A program made the translations under genes and the position numbers. 64,000 nucleotides of DNA from Paenibacillus senegalensis JC66 (GTDB lineage: Bacteria > Bacillota > Bacilli > Paenibacillales > NBRC-103111), in contig NZ_HE610960.1 in NCBI RefSeq assembly GCF_000285515.1, positions 282,563-346,562 on the forward strand, written 5' to 3'. Below the pieces are notes generated by a model. It saw only the letters and a program-made list of their open reading frames with translations. It did no database searches and was not told where the DNA came from. Below are positions 42,926 to 50,552 of this stretch, in pieces; position 1 is the first letter of the stretch, and every line of letters begins with the position of its first letter.

Positions 42926-43999
42926 CTAGCGGGCGGCGGCGAGCTGGGTAAGCTTCTCCAGATGCCTGACCGAAGGCGTCAGATTGGCGAAAAAATAAGC
43001 CTCGCGCAAACGCCGGGAAGCGCTGCTGTATTGCGTGTAACCGGCACTGCCTTGATGAAGCATGCCGTATTGCGCGGCCTGCAGGACCAGGTAAGCTGTA
43101 CGCAGCCGAAGCTGCAGCACGCTCTCCCAGTACTCAGCCACATTGCCTCGCAATGCCAGCTGATGAGTTTCGTCAATCAGACTATTTACTTGCTCTTCCA
43201 GCTGTTCGGGCTGAACCTTAAGGTACCGGTTGCAGCCCTGCTGCAGATTGCTGCTCTTACGCATCGACTGCACAGCCGCTTCAACCAGGCCAAGTCCTAT
43301 CGGAATTTGATACAGAATGAAAATACCCCTAACGTCACACACCCACTGGTCCGCATCATGTGCAAGCACCCATTCTTCAGGCACGTTCGTGCGATCGAAT
43401 GCACAGGAGTAAGTCGCACTTCCGTTTAAGCCGAGATAACCGGTCCGTTCAGTCATCTTCATACCTTCCAGCGAGCATGGCACGAAAAATGCAACACGCT
43501 CCTCCCCCGCAGCAGCAATGGCGGCAAACCAGTGGTCCGGCCCGAGATTGGAAACCATCGGCAGCGTTCCATTGATTTCGAAGCCGCCTGACTCCAATCG
43601 GGTCGCCCGCAGATACAGCCGGTCCAATCCGGCGTAATACTTCATTGGATTGGAGAGCCCCGTACCTCCGATCAAATCCCCGTTCAGCAAACCAGGGAGC
43701 ACTTGGCGCCGCAGCGCCTCGTTGCCGCTGATACACACGTAAGTAACTGCAGCGAGATGACACCAGACATTGAAGCCCGTAGTTAAACAGCGGCGGGATG
43801 TTGCACGGATCAGGTCAACGTTGTCCCGAATCAAGGCTCCATCCCCTTCTTCAGAGGATGGATAATACAAACCCTGCCTTCCCAGTTCACGCAAATATTC
43901 AACCGGATAAGCTCCCTCTTCATCGATTTGTCTAACATGAGGTTTCAAATGCTGCTCAATGACCTGCGCGATAAGCCTTTCACGATCCGTTTGGCTCAT
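42926..43999 (-). CDS. Acyl-CoA dehydrogenase-fold flavoprotein
   Basis: 357 residues. N-terminal helical domain (IRATSRRCLTTGFNVWCHLA), middle beta-domain (GTGLSNPMKYYAGLDRL; INGTLPMVSNLGPDHWF; GLNGSATYSCAFDRTNVPEE) and C-terminal helical domain. The ACAD catalytic Glu is not obvious, which fits the SfnB/DszC-like monooxygenase branch used in sulfur scavenging. Its ATG overlaps the DUF4242 stop (ATGA). The nearby sulfonate/nitrate-type ABC importer supports a nutrient-scavenging role; that link is inference. Confidence 0.78.
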   Translation of the reverse strand: MSQTDRERLIAQVIEQHLKPHVRQIDEEGAYPVEYLRELGRQGLYYPSSEEGDGALIRDNVDLIRATSRRCLTTGFNVWCHLAAVTYVCISGNEALRRQVLPGLLNGDLIGGTGLSNPMKYYAGLDRLYLRATRLESGGFEINGTLPMVSNLGPDHWFAAIAAAGEERVAFFVPCSLEGMKMTERTGYLGLNGSATYSCAFDRTNVPEEWVLAHDADQWVCDVRGIFILYQIPIGLGLVEAAVQSMRKSSNLQQGCNRYLKVQPEQLEEQVNSLIDETHQLALRGNVAEYWESVLQLRLRTAYLVLQAAQYGMLHQGSAGYTQYSSASRRLREAYFFANLTPSVRHLEKLTQLAAAR

Positions 44000-44553
44000 G
44001 GTTCGCTGCGGTTGCCCGACTTGCCGGATCGGGCCGCTACCTCCGTGATGGAATCAATAGGCGTGCTGACCGCCTCGCGGGCTCTTTTAACGGCGTCCTC
44101 GTCCGGGGCATTGTAAAAACAGAGGCATTTGCTCATATCCTCACAAACATAGGTACGGGCGAATTTGACCTCAGGCACCTCTGCATAATGCACGGAATTG
44201 CGTTTTTTGCGCTCCAGATATTTGTCCATCGTCAAATCCGCCGGCAAGTTCCATTCCACCACATAGTTGGTTTCTTCGTCGCGGCCCGCTTCCTCAAGCT
44301 CCTGACCGACAAGGCGCACCTGCTTGATCAGCGAGGCTGGCGTATTCGCCGCTTCGAGAGCTTCCTTGACATTCTCTTCCTGCTCACCCTCCACGATGAA
44401 AAACGCCCGGCGGTAATCTGCGGATACTTGAACCTCCACCAGCCGCAGCTTGCGCTGACCAAGGGATTCCCGGATAATTTTCACCTTCTCTTCAAAAAGC
44501 TCCCTGCTGGATACCCCATTGTCAAAAGTCGTTTCAGCCAAGTAAAGTGCCAT
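43996..44553 (-). CDS. Double DUF4242 domain protein
   Basis: 185 residues with two ferredoxin-like DUF4242 repeats (about 1-85 and 95-170): MALYLAETTFDNGVSSRELF in the first and NYVVEWNLPADLTMDKYLER in the second. The second has FARTYVCEDMSKCLCFYNAP, the pattern of the SCO4226 nickel-binding family, with three clustered cysteines. Cytoplasmic. Co-translated with the flavoprotein gene. Divergent from the HxlR regulator, its likely controller. Confidence 0.75.
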   Translation of the reverse strand: MALYLAETTFDNGVSSRELFEEKVKIIRESLGQRKLRLVEVQVSADYRRAFFIVEGEQEENVKEALEAANTPASLIKQVRLVGQELEEAGRDEETNYVVEWNLPADLTMDKYLERKKRNSVHYAEVPEVKFARTYVCEDMSKCLCFYNAPDEDAVKRAREAVSTPIDSITEVAARSGKSGNRSEP

Positions 44554-44642
44554 ATTGCTCTCTCCTTTTCAATTAGTGTAAAATAGTTACCAAATTGCAG
44601 AAATATACTTTATAGGCATGCCTAACAAACGGAGGTTCCCGT

Positions 44643-45089
44643 ATGAAAGACCGTTACCCTATCCCATGCAACATCGCTCAGTCACTCAATATCATCGGGG
44701 ATCGCTGGACCCTATTGATCATCCATGAAATCCTTGTAGGACGAACAACGTTTAACGAAATCAAGAAAGCGCTGGACGGATTGTCGTCCAAACTCCTGTC
44801 TGAGCGGCTGAAATTTCTGGAAGCGCAAGGCCTCGTCGTTTCGCGGCTCTATTCCGATCACCCGCCCCGCTATTGCTATCAGTTGACGGACAGCGGCAAG
44901 GACCTGGAGGATGTTTTCCATGCCCTGGTGCTGTGGGGACGGCGCAATCTGCAGAAATGCTATAAGAAGCTCGTGCACCGCAGCTGCGGACATGAGGTCG
45001 AAATTGCCTATCATTGCGAGCACTGCGCCCGCCAGGTCGAGGACATTGAAGTGGTAGAGCTGGCAGCGGAAGAACGCTCATCCGTCTGA
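44643..45089 (+). CDS. HxlR-family regulator with C-terminal cysteine/histidine cluster
   Basis: 148 residues; HxlR proteins are usually 105 to 125. Winged HTH with Cys9 (PIPCNIAQSLNIIGDRWTLL), FNEIKKALDGLSSKLLSERL and the usual YQLTDSGKDL. The added tail has RSCGHEVEIAYHCEHCARQ, four cysteines and two histidines that look like a zinc ribbon. The N-terminal Cys is the redox-sensing residue in HypR-type members. It is divergent from the DUF4242 gene. Confidence 0.88.
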   Translation: MKDRYPIPCNIAQSLNIIGDRWTLLIIHEILVGRTTFNEIKKALDGLSSKLLSERLKFLEAQGLVVSRLYSDHPPRYCYQLTDSGKDLEDVFHALVLWGRRNLQKCYKKLVHRSCGHEVEIAYHCEHCARQVEDIEVVELAAEERSSV

Positions 45090-45117
45090 GTTTTTCCTCC
45101 CCTGCATGGATTGCCGA

Positions 45118-45885
45118 TTACTTCTCGCCAACCATTCCCCAATGTCTGCCAACCCAATTCTCGAACAAGCGAACCGCCCTATCGAGCAGCAGTCCACATA
45201 TTCCGATTAAGACGATTCCGGACATGACCAGATCCATACGCAGTGTATTGCGGCTGTCAATAATCAGAAAGCCAAGTCCAGACTGCGCCCCGATCATCTC
45301 ACCCGAAACGAGGAAGATCCAGGCGGTGCCAATGGCAAGATGGAGTCCTCCGGCAATGGACGGAAAGGCCGTCGGGAAGATGATCCGGGTCAGCAATTGC
45401 GAACGGCCCATCTCCATATTGTGCGCCACTTTAAGATAGACCGGCTCGACGTTGCGCACGCCGGATACGGTTGCCAGCAGCACGGGGAAGAAGGCCGCGA
45501 TAAAGATGATCACAATCGCTGGCGCATTGCCGATGCCAAACCAGAGCACAATGAATGGAGCCCAGGCAATGGGCGATATCGGCCGCAGCACCTGGATAAC
45601 CGGATCGACTGCAGCCCACACGCGTTTGCTGCGGCCGAGCAGCAGCCCCAGCAGGATCGCCAGCACACTGGCGGTCAAATACCCTGCGGCGAACCTCCCG
45701 AGACTGACTTTTAGATGCTCCAGCAGCACTCCGCTTTCCATCATTTCGCCCAGACCCTGAACTACGCTGAGCGGAGAAGGAAATAGAGCTGCCGATTCAT
45801 TGCGGATCCAGACCAGCACCTGCCAAAGGAGCAAAAGTGCCAATACGCCGCCTATACCGTATAAAGTTTTGGCTCTTTTCGTCAT
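45118..45885 (-). CDS. ABC transporter permease, SsuC/TauC/NrtB type
   Basis: 255 residues, six membrane helices. The inner-membrane EAA loop is seen around NMEMGRSQLLTRIIFPTAFP with SIAGGLHLAIGTAWIFLVSG. Its ATG overlaps the binding-protein stop (ATGA). Third gene of an ATPase-binding protein-permease unit. Imports an oxyanion-type or small organic nutrient (sulfonate, taurine, nitrate or thiamine precursor). Confidence 0.9.
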   Translation of the reverse strand: MTKRAKTLYGIGGVLALLLLWQVLVWIRNESAALFPSPLSVVQGLGEMMESGVLLEHLKVSLGRFAAGYLTASVLAILLGLLLGRSKRVWAAVDPVIQVLRPISPIAWAPFIVLWFGIGNAPAIVIIFIAAFFPVLLATVSGVRNVEPVYLKVAHNMEMGRSQLLTRIIFPTAFPSIAGGLHLAIGTAWIFLVSGEMIGAQSGLGFLIIDSRNTLRMDLVMSGIVLIGICGLLLDRAVRLFENWVGRHWGMVGEK

Positions 45886-46856
45886 AAGGATTGCAGCGCC
45901 CTCTCAATGAACGTATTGTCTACAAAGTCCTCGTAAGCCGGTGGATTTTCCGTCAGCCCCATTTCCACCAGGTACTCACTCAGCTTGCGGTAAGATTCCT
46001 CATCCAGCACCAGATCATCATAATGAATCCAGCCCAGCGATAAATCCAGCACTTCCTCGTTCACATTCAGGAAGTTTCCAAGAACAGCCTTGGCATGGTC
46101 ATCCTTGTGCTCAGCCAGCAGTCCTGCTTCTACATACTTCTGGACGACCTTCTGGGTTAATTCAGGATTGCTGTCAATCCATTCCTGTCTAAGCACCAGC
46201 ACGCAGCATACGGAATTCGGCCACAATTCATCGGATTGGAACAGCACCTTGCCGTGTCCTGCAGCAACTGAGCTAGCACCGAACGGCTCGGCTACCACGT
46301 AGCCGGAGATGCGGCCTTCTGCCAAGGCCACCGGCATTTCCGGAGGAGCCAGCTCGATCACATTCACTTCATCGTAGCCTACTCCGGCTTGCTTAAGCAT
46401 TTCATACAAAAGGATGTTATGGCTGGAAAAGCGGCTCGGAATAGCGTAGCTCTGCCCCCGCAAATCGGTCACATCCTCGATATCCTGGCCGGCAACCAGC
46501 ACATTCCCGTCTTTATGTCCAAGCGCTACCGTTTTAAGATCAATCCCCTGCTCCTTGGCCCGCATCGCCAGCTGAACCAGCACGGAAGCGCCGTCAATAT
46601 GACCGGTATTCAGTGCATCCATAAGATCTGGCCAGGAGCCGAATTTGACCAGTTCAATTTCGTATCCTTCCTTTTCCAGCCCCTGCTCCAGGTAGAGCGG
46701 AGCTGCATGGGTGATCGGCAGGTAGCCAATGCGGATCTTCTTTTTCCCGTTACCCTCGCTCCCATGTGACTCACCGCCGGCTCCACAGGCCGACAGCACC
46801 AATAGCGAGATCACAAGCAGCAATGCCATCAGGCTTTGGTTCTTCATCCGTTTCAT
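45882..46856 (-). CDS. ABC transporter substrate-binding lipoprotein, SsuA/NMT1 type
   Basis: 324 residues from ATG 46856 (GGGAGG 7 bases upstream). Lipoprotein signal with LLVLSAC at about 20. The mature part begins with IRIGYLPITHAAPLYLEQ, then ELVKFGSWPDLMDALNTGHI and YVVAEPFGASSVAAGHG, all typical of NMT1/SsuA-type binding proteins. The ligand cannot be told from sequence. Confidence 0.88.
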   Translation of the reverse strand: MKRMKNQSLMALLLVISLLVLSACGAGGESHGSEGNGKKKIRIGYLPITHAAPLYLEQGLEKEGYEIELVKFGSWPDLMDALNTGHIDGASVLVQLAMRAKEQGIDLKTVALGHKDGNVLVAGQDIEDVTDLRGQSYAIPSRFSSHNILLYEMLKQAGVGYDEVNVIELAPPEMPVALAEGRISGYVVAEPFGASSVAAGHGKVLFQSDELWPNSVCCVLVLRQEWIDSNPELTQKVVQKYVEAGLLAEHKDDHAKAVLGNFLNVNEEVLDLSLGWIHYDDLVLDEESYRKLSEYLVEMGLTENPPAYEDFVDNTFIERALQSL

Positions 46857-46879
46857 TCTCTGTCCTCCCGTTTTCCGAA

Positions 46880-47665
46880 TCAAATGCTGTACTCTTCAGC
46901 CGGCAGCACACCCGTAAGGCGAAAGGCCTCCAGAATAAGCTTCCGGTAATGCTGGAAATTACCGTCGCCGCGGTCTCGCGGTTTCATAAAGGGGATTGCA
47001 AGCTCCTTGCATATACGGCCCGGATTCGCCTCCATAATCAGCACTTTATCCGACAAATAGACCGCTTCATCGATATCATGCGTTACTAAGATTACTGTCG
47101 TTCCTTCAGCCTCTTGTATCCGCAGCAGTTCATCCTGCAAATAGTAACGGTTAAACGTATCCAGGGCGGCAAAAGGCTCATCCATAAGCAGCACGCTCGG
47201 CTGCAAAGCCAGCGCTCTGGCCAGCGCTACCCGCTGTTTCATCCCCCCGGACAGCTGGTGGGGGAACCAGTCCCCTTTATCCTCGAGCCCAACCAAGGCC
47301 AGATACCGCCTGATTCTTTCCTGCCTCTCCGAAGCATTAAGCTGCAGCGAGAGCAGGCCGAGATCTACATTGGCCCTAACCGTCCGCCAAGGCAGAAGAC
47401 CGTAATCTTGAAACAGCATCTGACAGCTGATTCGGGGTCTTCTGACCGGTTCTCCGCCAACATGAATCGTCCCCTTATCAGGCACGGTGAAGCCCCCGAT
47501 CAAATTGAGCAAGGTACTCTTCCCGCATCCGCTCTGCCCCAGCAGAGATACAATCTCCCCCTGCTCGACCCGCAGCGAGATATCTGCCAGCACCTGCTCC
47601 GCTCTGCCTTTATGGGTGAAGCTCTTAGCCAGCCCGTCAACCTCTACGATTGGCTTTTTGGCCAT
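46880..47665 (-). CDS. ABC transporter ATPase, SsuB/TauB/NrtD type
   Basis: 261 residues. Walker A GQSGCGKS, Q-loop in CQMLFQDYGLLPW, signature LSGGMKQRVALARAL, Walker B LLMDEPFAALD and switch VTHDIDEAVYLSDKV are intact. First gene of the importer unit, 23 bases before the binding-protein start. GGAGG precedes ATG. A TTGCAT-17-TAAAAT promoter may lie near 47885-47915. Confidence 0.92.
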   Translation of the reverse strand: MAKKPIVEVDGLAKSFTHKGRAEQVLADISLRVEQGEIVSLLGQSGCGKSTLLNLIGGFTVPDKGTIHVGGEPVRRPRISCQMLFQDYGLLPWRTVRANVDLGLLSLQLNASERQERIRRYLALVGLEDKGDWFPHQLSGGMKQRVALARALALQPSVLLMDEPFAALDTFNRYYLQDELLRIQEAEGTTVILVTHDIDEAVYLSDKVLIMEANPGRICKELAIPFMKPRDRGDGNFQHYRKLILEAFRLTGVLPAEEYSI

Positions 47666-47735
47666 TGTTATAGTCCTCCTTCAACAGCAAAAATCGTTCC
47701 TGTCCTGGGTGACGACTTCTGCAGTCTTATTGCTG

Positions 47736-47815
47736 CCGTGTGCGGCCTTTTTGCTGCTGCTGCTGTGTGCGGCCTTTCACGCTGTCGTGTGCGGCCTTTT
47801 TGCTGCTGCGTGCCT
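47736..47815. repeat. Short tandem repeats upstream of the ABC operon
   Basis: Three copies of GTGTGCGGCCTTT with linkers rich in TTGCTGCTG. The surrounding gap 47666-48056 holds no gene. Confidence 0.6.
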
Positions 47816-48056
47816 CAAGTCGTCTTGTCAGCCGTTCAGCTTTAATCCCTACATAACTGATTGGATTAATATAATTAAAGTTATTTTATTATACCTTGTT
47901 AAATAATGCAACCTACTTTTTTTATAACTGCACAGCACACGAAAACTATACTCCGGTATATGCTGACCTTACTTCGAATAAAAAGGCTCGGTGGCTGTCA
48001 AATAACTTTTAATAACAGTGTGTAACGGTCGGTGAGGTCATTTGCAATCTGCTTAG

Positions 48057-48200
48057 AATTCAACGCTTGCCGCTGTCCTAATTTTGCTCAGACTTACGGT
48101 TTTTCCGCCCATTTGTTACAGATAAGTGCGAGGGTGAGCGTTAAAAATAAAACTCCTGCTTTTTCGGCTAAATAAGAGCGAGGACGGGCGTTACAATTAA
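48057..48200. repeat. Dispersed TAACGCTCGCC element, copy 3 (most diverged)
   Basis: Starts TTCAACGCTTGCCGCTGTCC and carries both downstream arms, ATAAGTGCGAGGGTGAGCG and ATAAGAGCGAGGACGGGCG, with CCTGCTTTTTCGGCTAA between them. Positions 48201-48333 show nothing further. Confidence 0.8.
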
Positions 48201-48333
48201 GAGTGGCCTCTTTAGCACCCGAAATCATTGACCTGAAGCAAAGGTCCATAGTTAATCGTTCTGTTAAAACGTTATTTGGGATGACATTGTCTAAATTTTA
48301 AAAGCCGCTCCCCAACACACTTATTACTTGGAC

Positions 48334-48369
48334 AAAAACAAACAGCCTGCCTACATCGACAGGCTGTTT
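48334..48369 (-). terminator. Intrinsic terminator after the small gene downstream of bpsA
   Basis: AAACAGCCTG and CAGGCTGTTT form a perfect 10-bp stem with a 10-base loop; on the minus strand GTTTTTGTC follows. It lies 7 bases past the stop of the 48-codon frame. Confidence 0.85.
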
Positions 48370-48375
48370 GCTTGG

Positions 48376-48522
48376 CTAATCAGATATGAGCATTTTGCGT
48401 GATTCAACGATACGCTGGATAACGGTACAGGGGGTCTCATAGACATTTTCACCATTCAGCACAACGCCGATAAGCCAGCAAACCCGGTGGAGACTCGACC
48501 AGAGCTTCCTGCGATTCTGCAT
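48376..48522 (-). CDS. 48-residue hypothetical protein downstream of bpsA
   Basis: The frame starts ATG 48522 (GAGG about 11 bases upstream) and ends TAG at 48376, directly before a strong terminator. It is in the same frame as bpsA, beyond its TAG. Sequence includes SLHRVCWLIGVVLNGENVYE followed by TPCTVIQRIVESRKMLISD, which has protein-like composition. Either a small gene in the bpsA transcript or read-through sequence. No family recognised. Confidence 0.4.
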   Translation of the reverse strand: MQNRRKLWSSLHRVCWLIGVVLNGENVYETPCTVIQRIVESRKMLISD

Positions 48523-48555
48523 GCGGCTTGCGGCCTCGACCCTAGCGATAAGCAG

Positions 48556-49509
48556 CTACTCTGAAACAGAATATCTGGCAGCCAGCTCAAACGTATCGCT
48601 TGCACAGCGTGGGCAGCCGGCATTTTTAAGCAGCTCAATCGTCGCAAATTCCCCATGCTTGCCAACATATATATTTCGCGAGCATTGCTTGCAATGATAG
48701 GTACGGAGCGTCTGCTTCACTTCCCCTGTGTACAGTGCACCGGTAAAAGCCCCCTTATGCTCCGGCTCAGTCTGGTCAGTCGTCCGCAAAATATACATCT
48801 GGCTTTGATTGGCGATCATTTCCGCACCCTCATATACATTAAATCTCGGGAAATTAGCGCTGACTGTAAGCCCCATGCGGACGAATTCACGCTGCATGGC
48901 CAGCATGAACGGAGGAGATTTATGGGCGAAGGATAAAAATACGGGCAGCCCCTTCTCCTTCTTCAGTGCTTGAATGCCGCGCGAGAGGAACAGACTCATC
49001 CCTTGAAGTGTGTAAGGCGGATCGGTGAAAATAGCATCGTATTGTCCAAACAGCTCTTCCGGCCAAGCCTCCCGCAAATCCAGCCGCCGGCATTTAATAG
49101 GCAGATCGTATTCCTGTGCAATGTTCCTGATAAAATGCAAAATCCGTTCATCCATGTCCACCACATCAATCCGAAAGGCGGAATGCCTGCTGTCAGTAAA
49201 CAAGCTCCGCAGCAGCAGGCCGATGGATACACTAACCAGATCGTCATCTCCTACGCATAGAAGCTGCTTGCCTAGCAGCGCATGCTGCTGCAGTGCGAGG
49301 ATGGCTCGGCGGAGGCTCGTTTCGGGTGTGCAAAGGGATTGGTCTATGCGCACATCCGCGGTCGGCCGATCCTTGAAAATCGTCTTCAGCAGAACAAGTA
49401 CTGCACGCGCCTCTTTCGGCAAAGGGGATTCGTGAAGCAAGGAGCGTAAAAGCTCCCGTTTTAGCCCGAACCCCCAGGCCTGGTCAATCCTCGGCCGTGC
49501 AGCGCACAC
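48556..49509 (-). CDS. bpsA: Branched-chain polyamine synthase (BpsA/DUF43), catalytic part in a second frame
   Basis: 317 codons open. Methyltransferase-like aminopropyltransferase domain with LLCVGDDDLVSVSIGLLLRS (the GDDDL motif) and AIFTDPPYTLQGM. A C-terminal zinc-ribbon-like segment has YHCKQC and GCPRCASDTF. BpsA transfers aminopropyl groups to spermidine to make N4-bis(aminopropyl)spermidine. The normal N-terminal winged-helix domain lies in another frame at 49487-49711, overlapping by 26 bases; reading GAT-(T)-GAC at 49484-49489 joins them. True frameshift, sequencing error or recoding cannot be told apart here. Confidence 0.8.
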   Translation of the reverse strand: MCAARPRIDQAWGFGLKRELLRSLLHESPLPKEARAVLVLLKTIFKDRPTADVRIDQSLCTPETSLRRAILALQQHALLGKQLLCVGDDDLVSVSIGLLLRSLFTDSRHSAFRIDVVDMDERILHFIRNIAQEYDLPIKCRRLDLREAWPEELFGQYDAIFTDPPYTLQGMSLFLSRGIQALKKEKGLPVFLSFAHKSPPFMLAMQREFVRMGLTVSANFPRFNVYEGAEMIANQSQMYILRTTDQTEPEHKGAFTGALYTGEVKQTLRTYHCKQCSRNIYVGKHGEFATIELLKNAGCPRCASDTFELAARYSVSE

Positions 49510-49711
49510 CCCGCTCCTGAATTAACGCCCCCGCCTTAATCAATTCACGCTTAATCGCAGCGGTGACAGGTGTCGGCAGCAGGACTTTGCGTGCCAGCGC
49601 TTTTGTGGAAATTCCAGGGTTGAGGTAGCATTCTATCAGCACCTGTTCAATAGCCTGGACCCCTTCTTGCAGCCGGATATTCTTGGCCGCTAGTTCAATA
49701 TAAGCTCTCAA
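49484..49711 (-). CDS. bpsA: N-terminal winged-helix part of BpsA (first frame)
   Basis: 75 codons from TTG 49711 (AAGGAG upstream). ISTKALARKVLLPTPVTAAI followed by KRELIKAGALIQERGVRCTA is the wHTH domain that starts BpsA-type proteins. It stops at TGA 49484-49486, just where the catalytic frame (IDQAWGFGLK) takes over in the +1 phase. The gene sits 40 bases behind a terminator that ends a long structured leader. Confidence 0.75.
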   Translation of the reverse strand: MRAYIELAAKNIRLQEGVQAIEQVLIECYLNPGISTKALARKVLLPTPVTAAIKRELIKAGALIQERGVRCTAED

Positions 49712-49749
49712 AATTCACAATCGCTCCTTATCATACAAAATGCTGAAAC

Positions 49750-49785
49750 AAAAAAAGAGCAGAGATGAACATACGTCATCCCTGC
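49750..49785 (-). terminator. Leader terminator upstream of bpsA
   Basis: On the minus strand GCAGGGATGA pairs with TCATCTCTGC (one G-T pair, plus one A-C or similar wobble), 7-base loop, followed by TCTTTTTTTG. It sits between promoter and gene, hence probably conditional. Confidence 0.85.
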
Positions 49786-50005
49786 CCTGGTAGAGACATG
49801 CCTAAATTAGAGGCGTTAACACACAAAAATCCGCGCTGAACACAGCACGGAAGACAAGTGTAGTAACGACAGGCACACGCCTGGCTATGGTAGTATCCGC
49901 TGTTCTTAACTAATAAGAAGCCTTCCGTCTCGCATACTTAAATAAACCGGCTGATACTATCAGCTGGTCTCTACCGCATGCAGAAAACTTCTCCTATGAA
50001 ATTAA

Positions 50006-50029
50006 TTAGTTAAGAACAACCGCCGACAT
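50006..50029 (-). CDS. Seven-codon leader peptide MSAVVLN
   Basis: ATG 50029 lies 7 bases after AAGGGGAG. Codons 5-7 and the TAA stop form the 5' arm of the 13-bp leader stem, so a ribosome at the end of this ORF would open that stem. Coding is inferred from the ribosome binding site and placement only. Confidence 0.5.
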   Translation of the reverse strand: MSAVVLN

Positions 50030-50066
50030 CAAAATCTCCCCTTCGAAGAGTTTTACTAACGAGTCT

Positions 50067-50095
50067 AGCATACAGGATTTAAACCGGTAATGCAA
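50067..50095 (-). promoter_or_regulatory. Sigma-A promoter of the bpsA leader
   Basis: On the minus strand TTGCAT (50090-50095), 17-base spacer, TATGCT (50067-50072). Transcription would start near 50060, giving a leader of about 350 nt before the bpsA start codon. Confidence 0.65.
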
Positions 50096-50247
50096 CAGAA
50101 CTATACATAGTTTTAAAAATATGGCAGCATTCCGCATACTAACCGCCAAAACCAGTTGTGCAGCGGGCGTTGAGCGTTGGCAGTTGCAGGCCATTGCTTT
50201 GCTTACACCTGCTTATGGCTCTCTTACCCTCTAATGGCCAGCTCCGA

Positions 50248-50440
50248 ATTCTAACGCTCGCCGTTGTCCTTAATTGAGCAAAATGAGGGGGTAAAAATTG
50301 TAGCGCTTGCCATAGTCCTTATTTTGCTTCAGATTCCGGTTTTCGGGGCTTTTTGTCACAGATAAGAGCGAGGGCGAGCGTTAGATATTAAATCCCTGCT
50401 TTTTCGGCTAAATAAGAGCGAGGGCGAGCGTTAGCGCTGG
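50248..50440. repeat. Dispersed TAACGCTCGCC element, copy 4 (with duplicated 5' arm)
   Basis: ATTCTAACGCTCGCCGTTG is followed 60 bases later by a second related 5' arm (TGTAGCGCTTGCCATAGTCC), then the two downstream arms ATAAGAGCGAGGGCGAGCG, both identical here. Ends GCGTTAGCGCTGG like copy 1. The rest of 50100-50552 shows no gene. Confidence 0.85.
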
Positions 50441-50552
50441 AGAGGCTCACTGAAGCTTACTGAGACTCACATGGTCTACATCAATCAGCTGCTTCTTAGC
50501 GGAGACGTGCGCTTATGGCTGTCGGAACGGCAGGTTCCATAGAGGAATGCCC

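Larger units (their letters stand above)
49750..50060 (-). promoter_or_regulatory. Structured leader RNA of bpsA with terminator (candidate riboswitch/attenuator)
   Basis: From the predicted start near 50060 the transcript has a 7-codon uORF (50006-50029), a perfect 13-bp stem (GTTCTTAACTAAT at 50005-50017 with ATTAGTTAAGAAC at 49902-49914) enclosing about 90 nt, a long-range 9-bp match GGTAGAGAC (49967-49975) with GTCTCTACC (49789-49797), smaller hairpins (CCGTGCTG/CAGCGCGG; CAGGC/GCCTG) and an intrinsic terminator at 49750-49785. I could not match it to lysine, SAM, TPP, T-box, purine or other riboswitch consensus known to me. Confidence 0.7.

Noticed and set aside
49750-50060. T-box, lysine or SAM riboswitch identity for the bpsA leader
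   Set aside because: The conserved blocks of these classes (TGGNACCGCG, lysine-box core, S-box core) are absent, so the leader is reported as unassigned.
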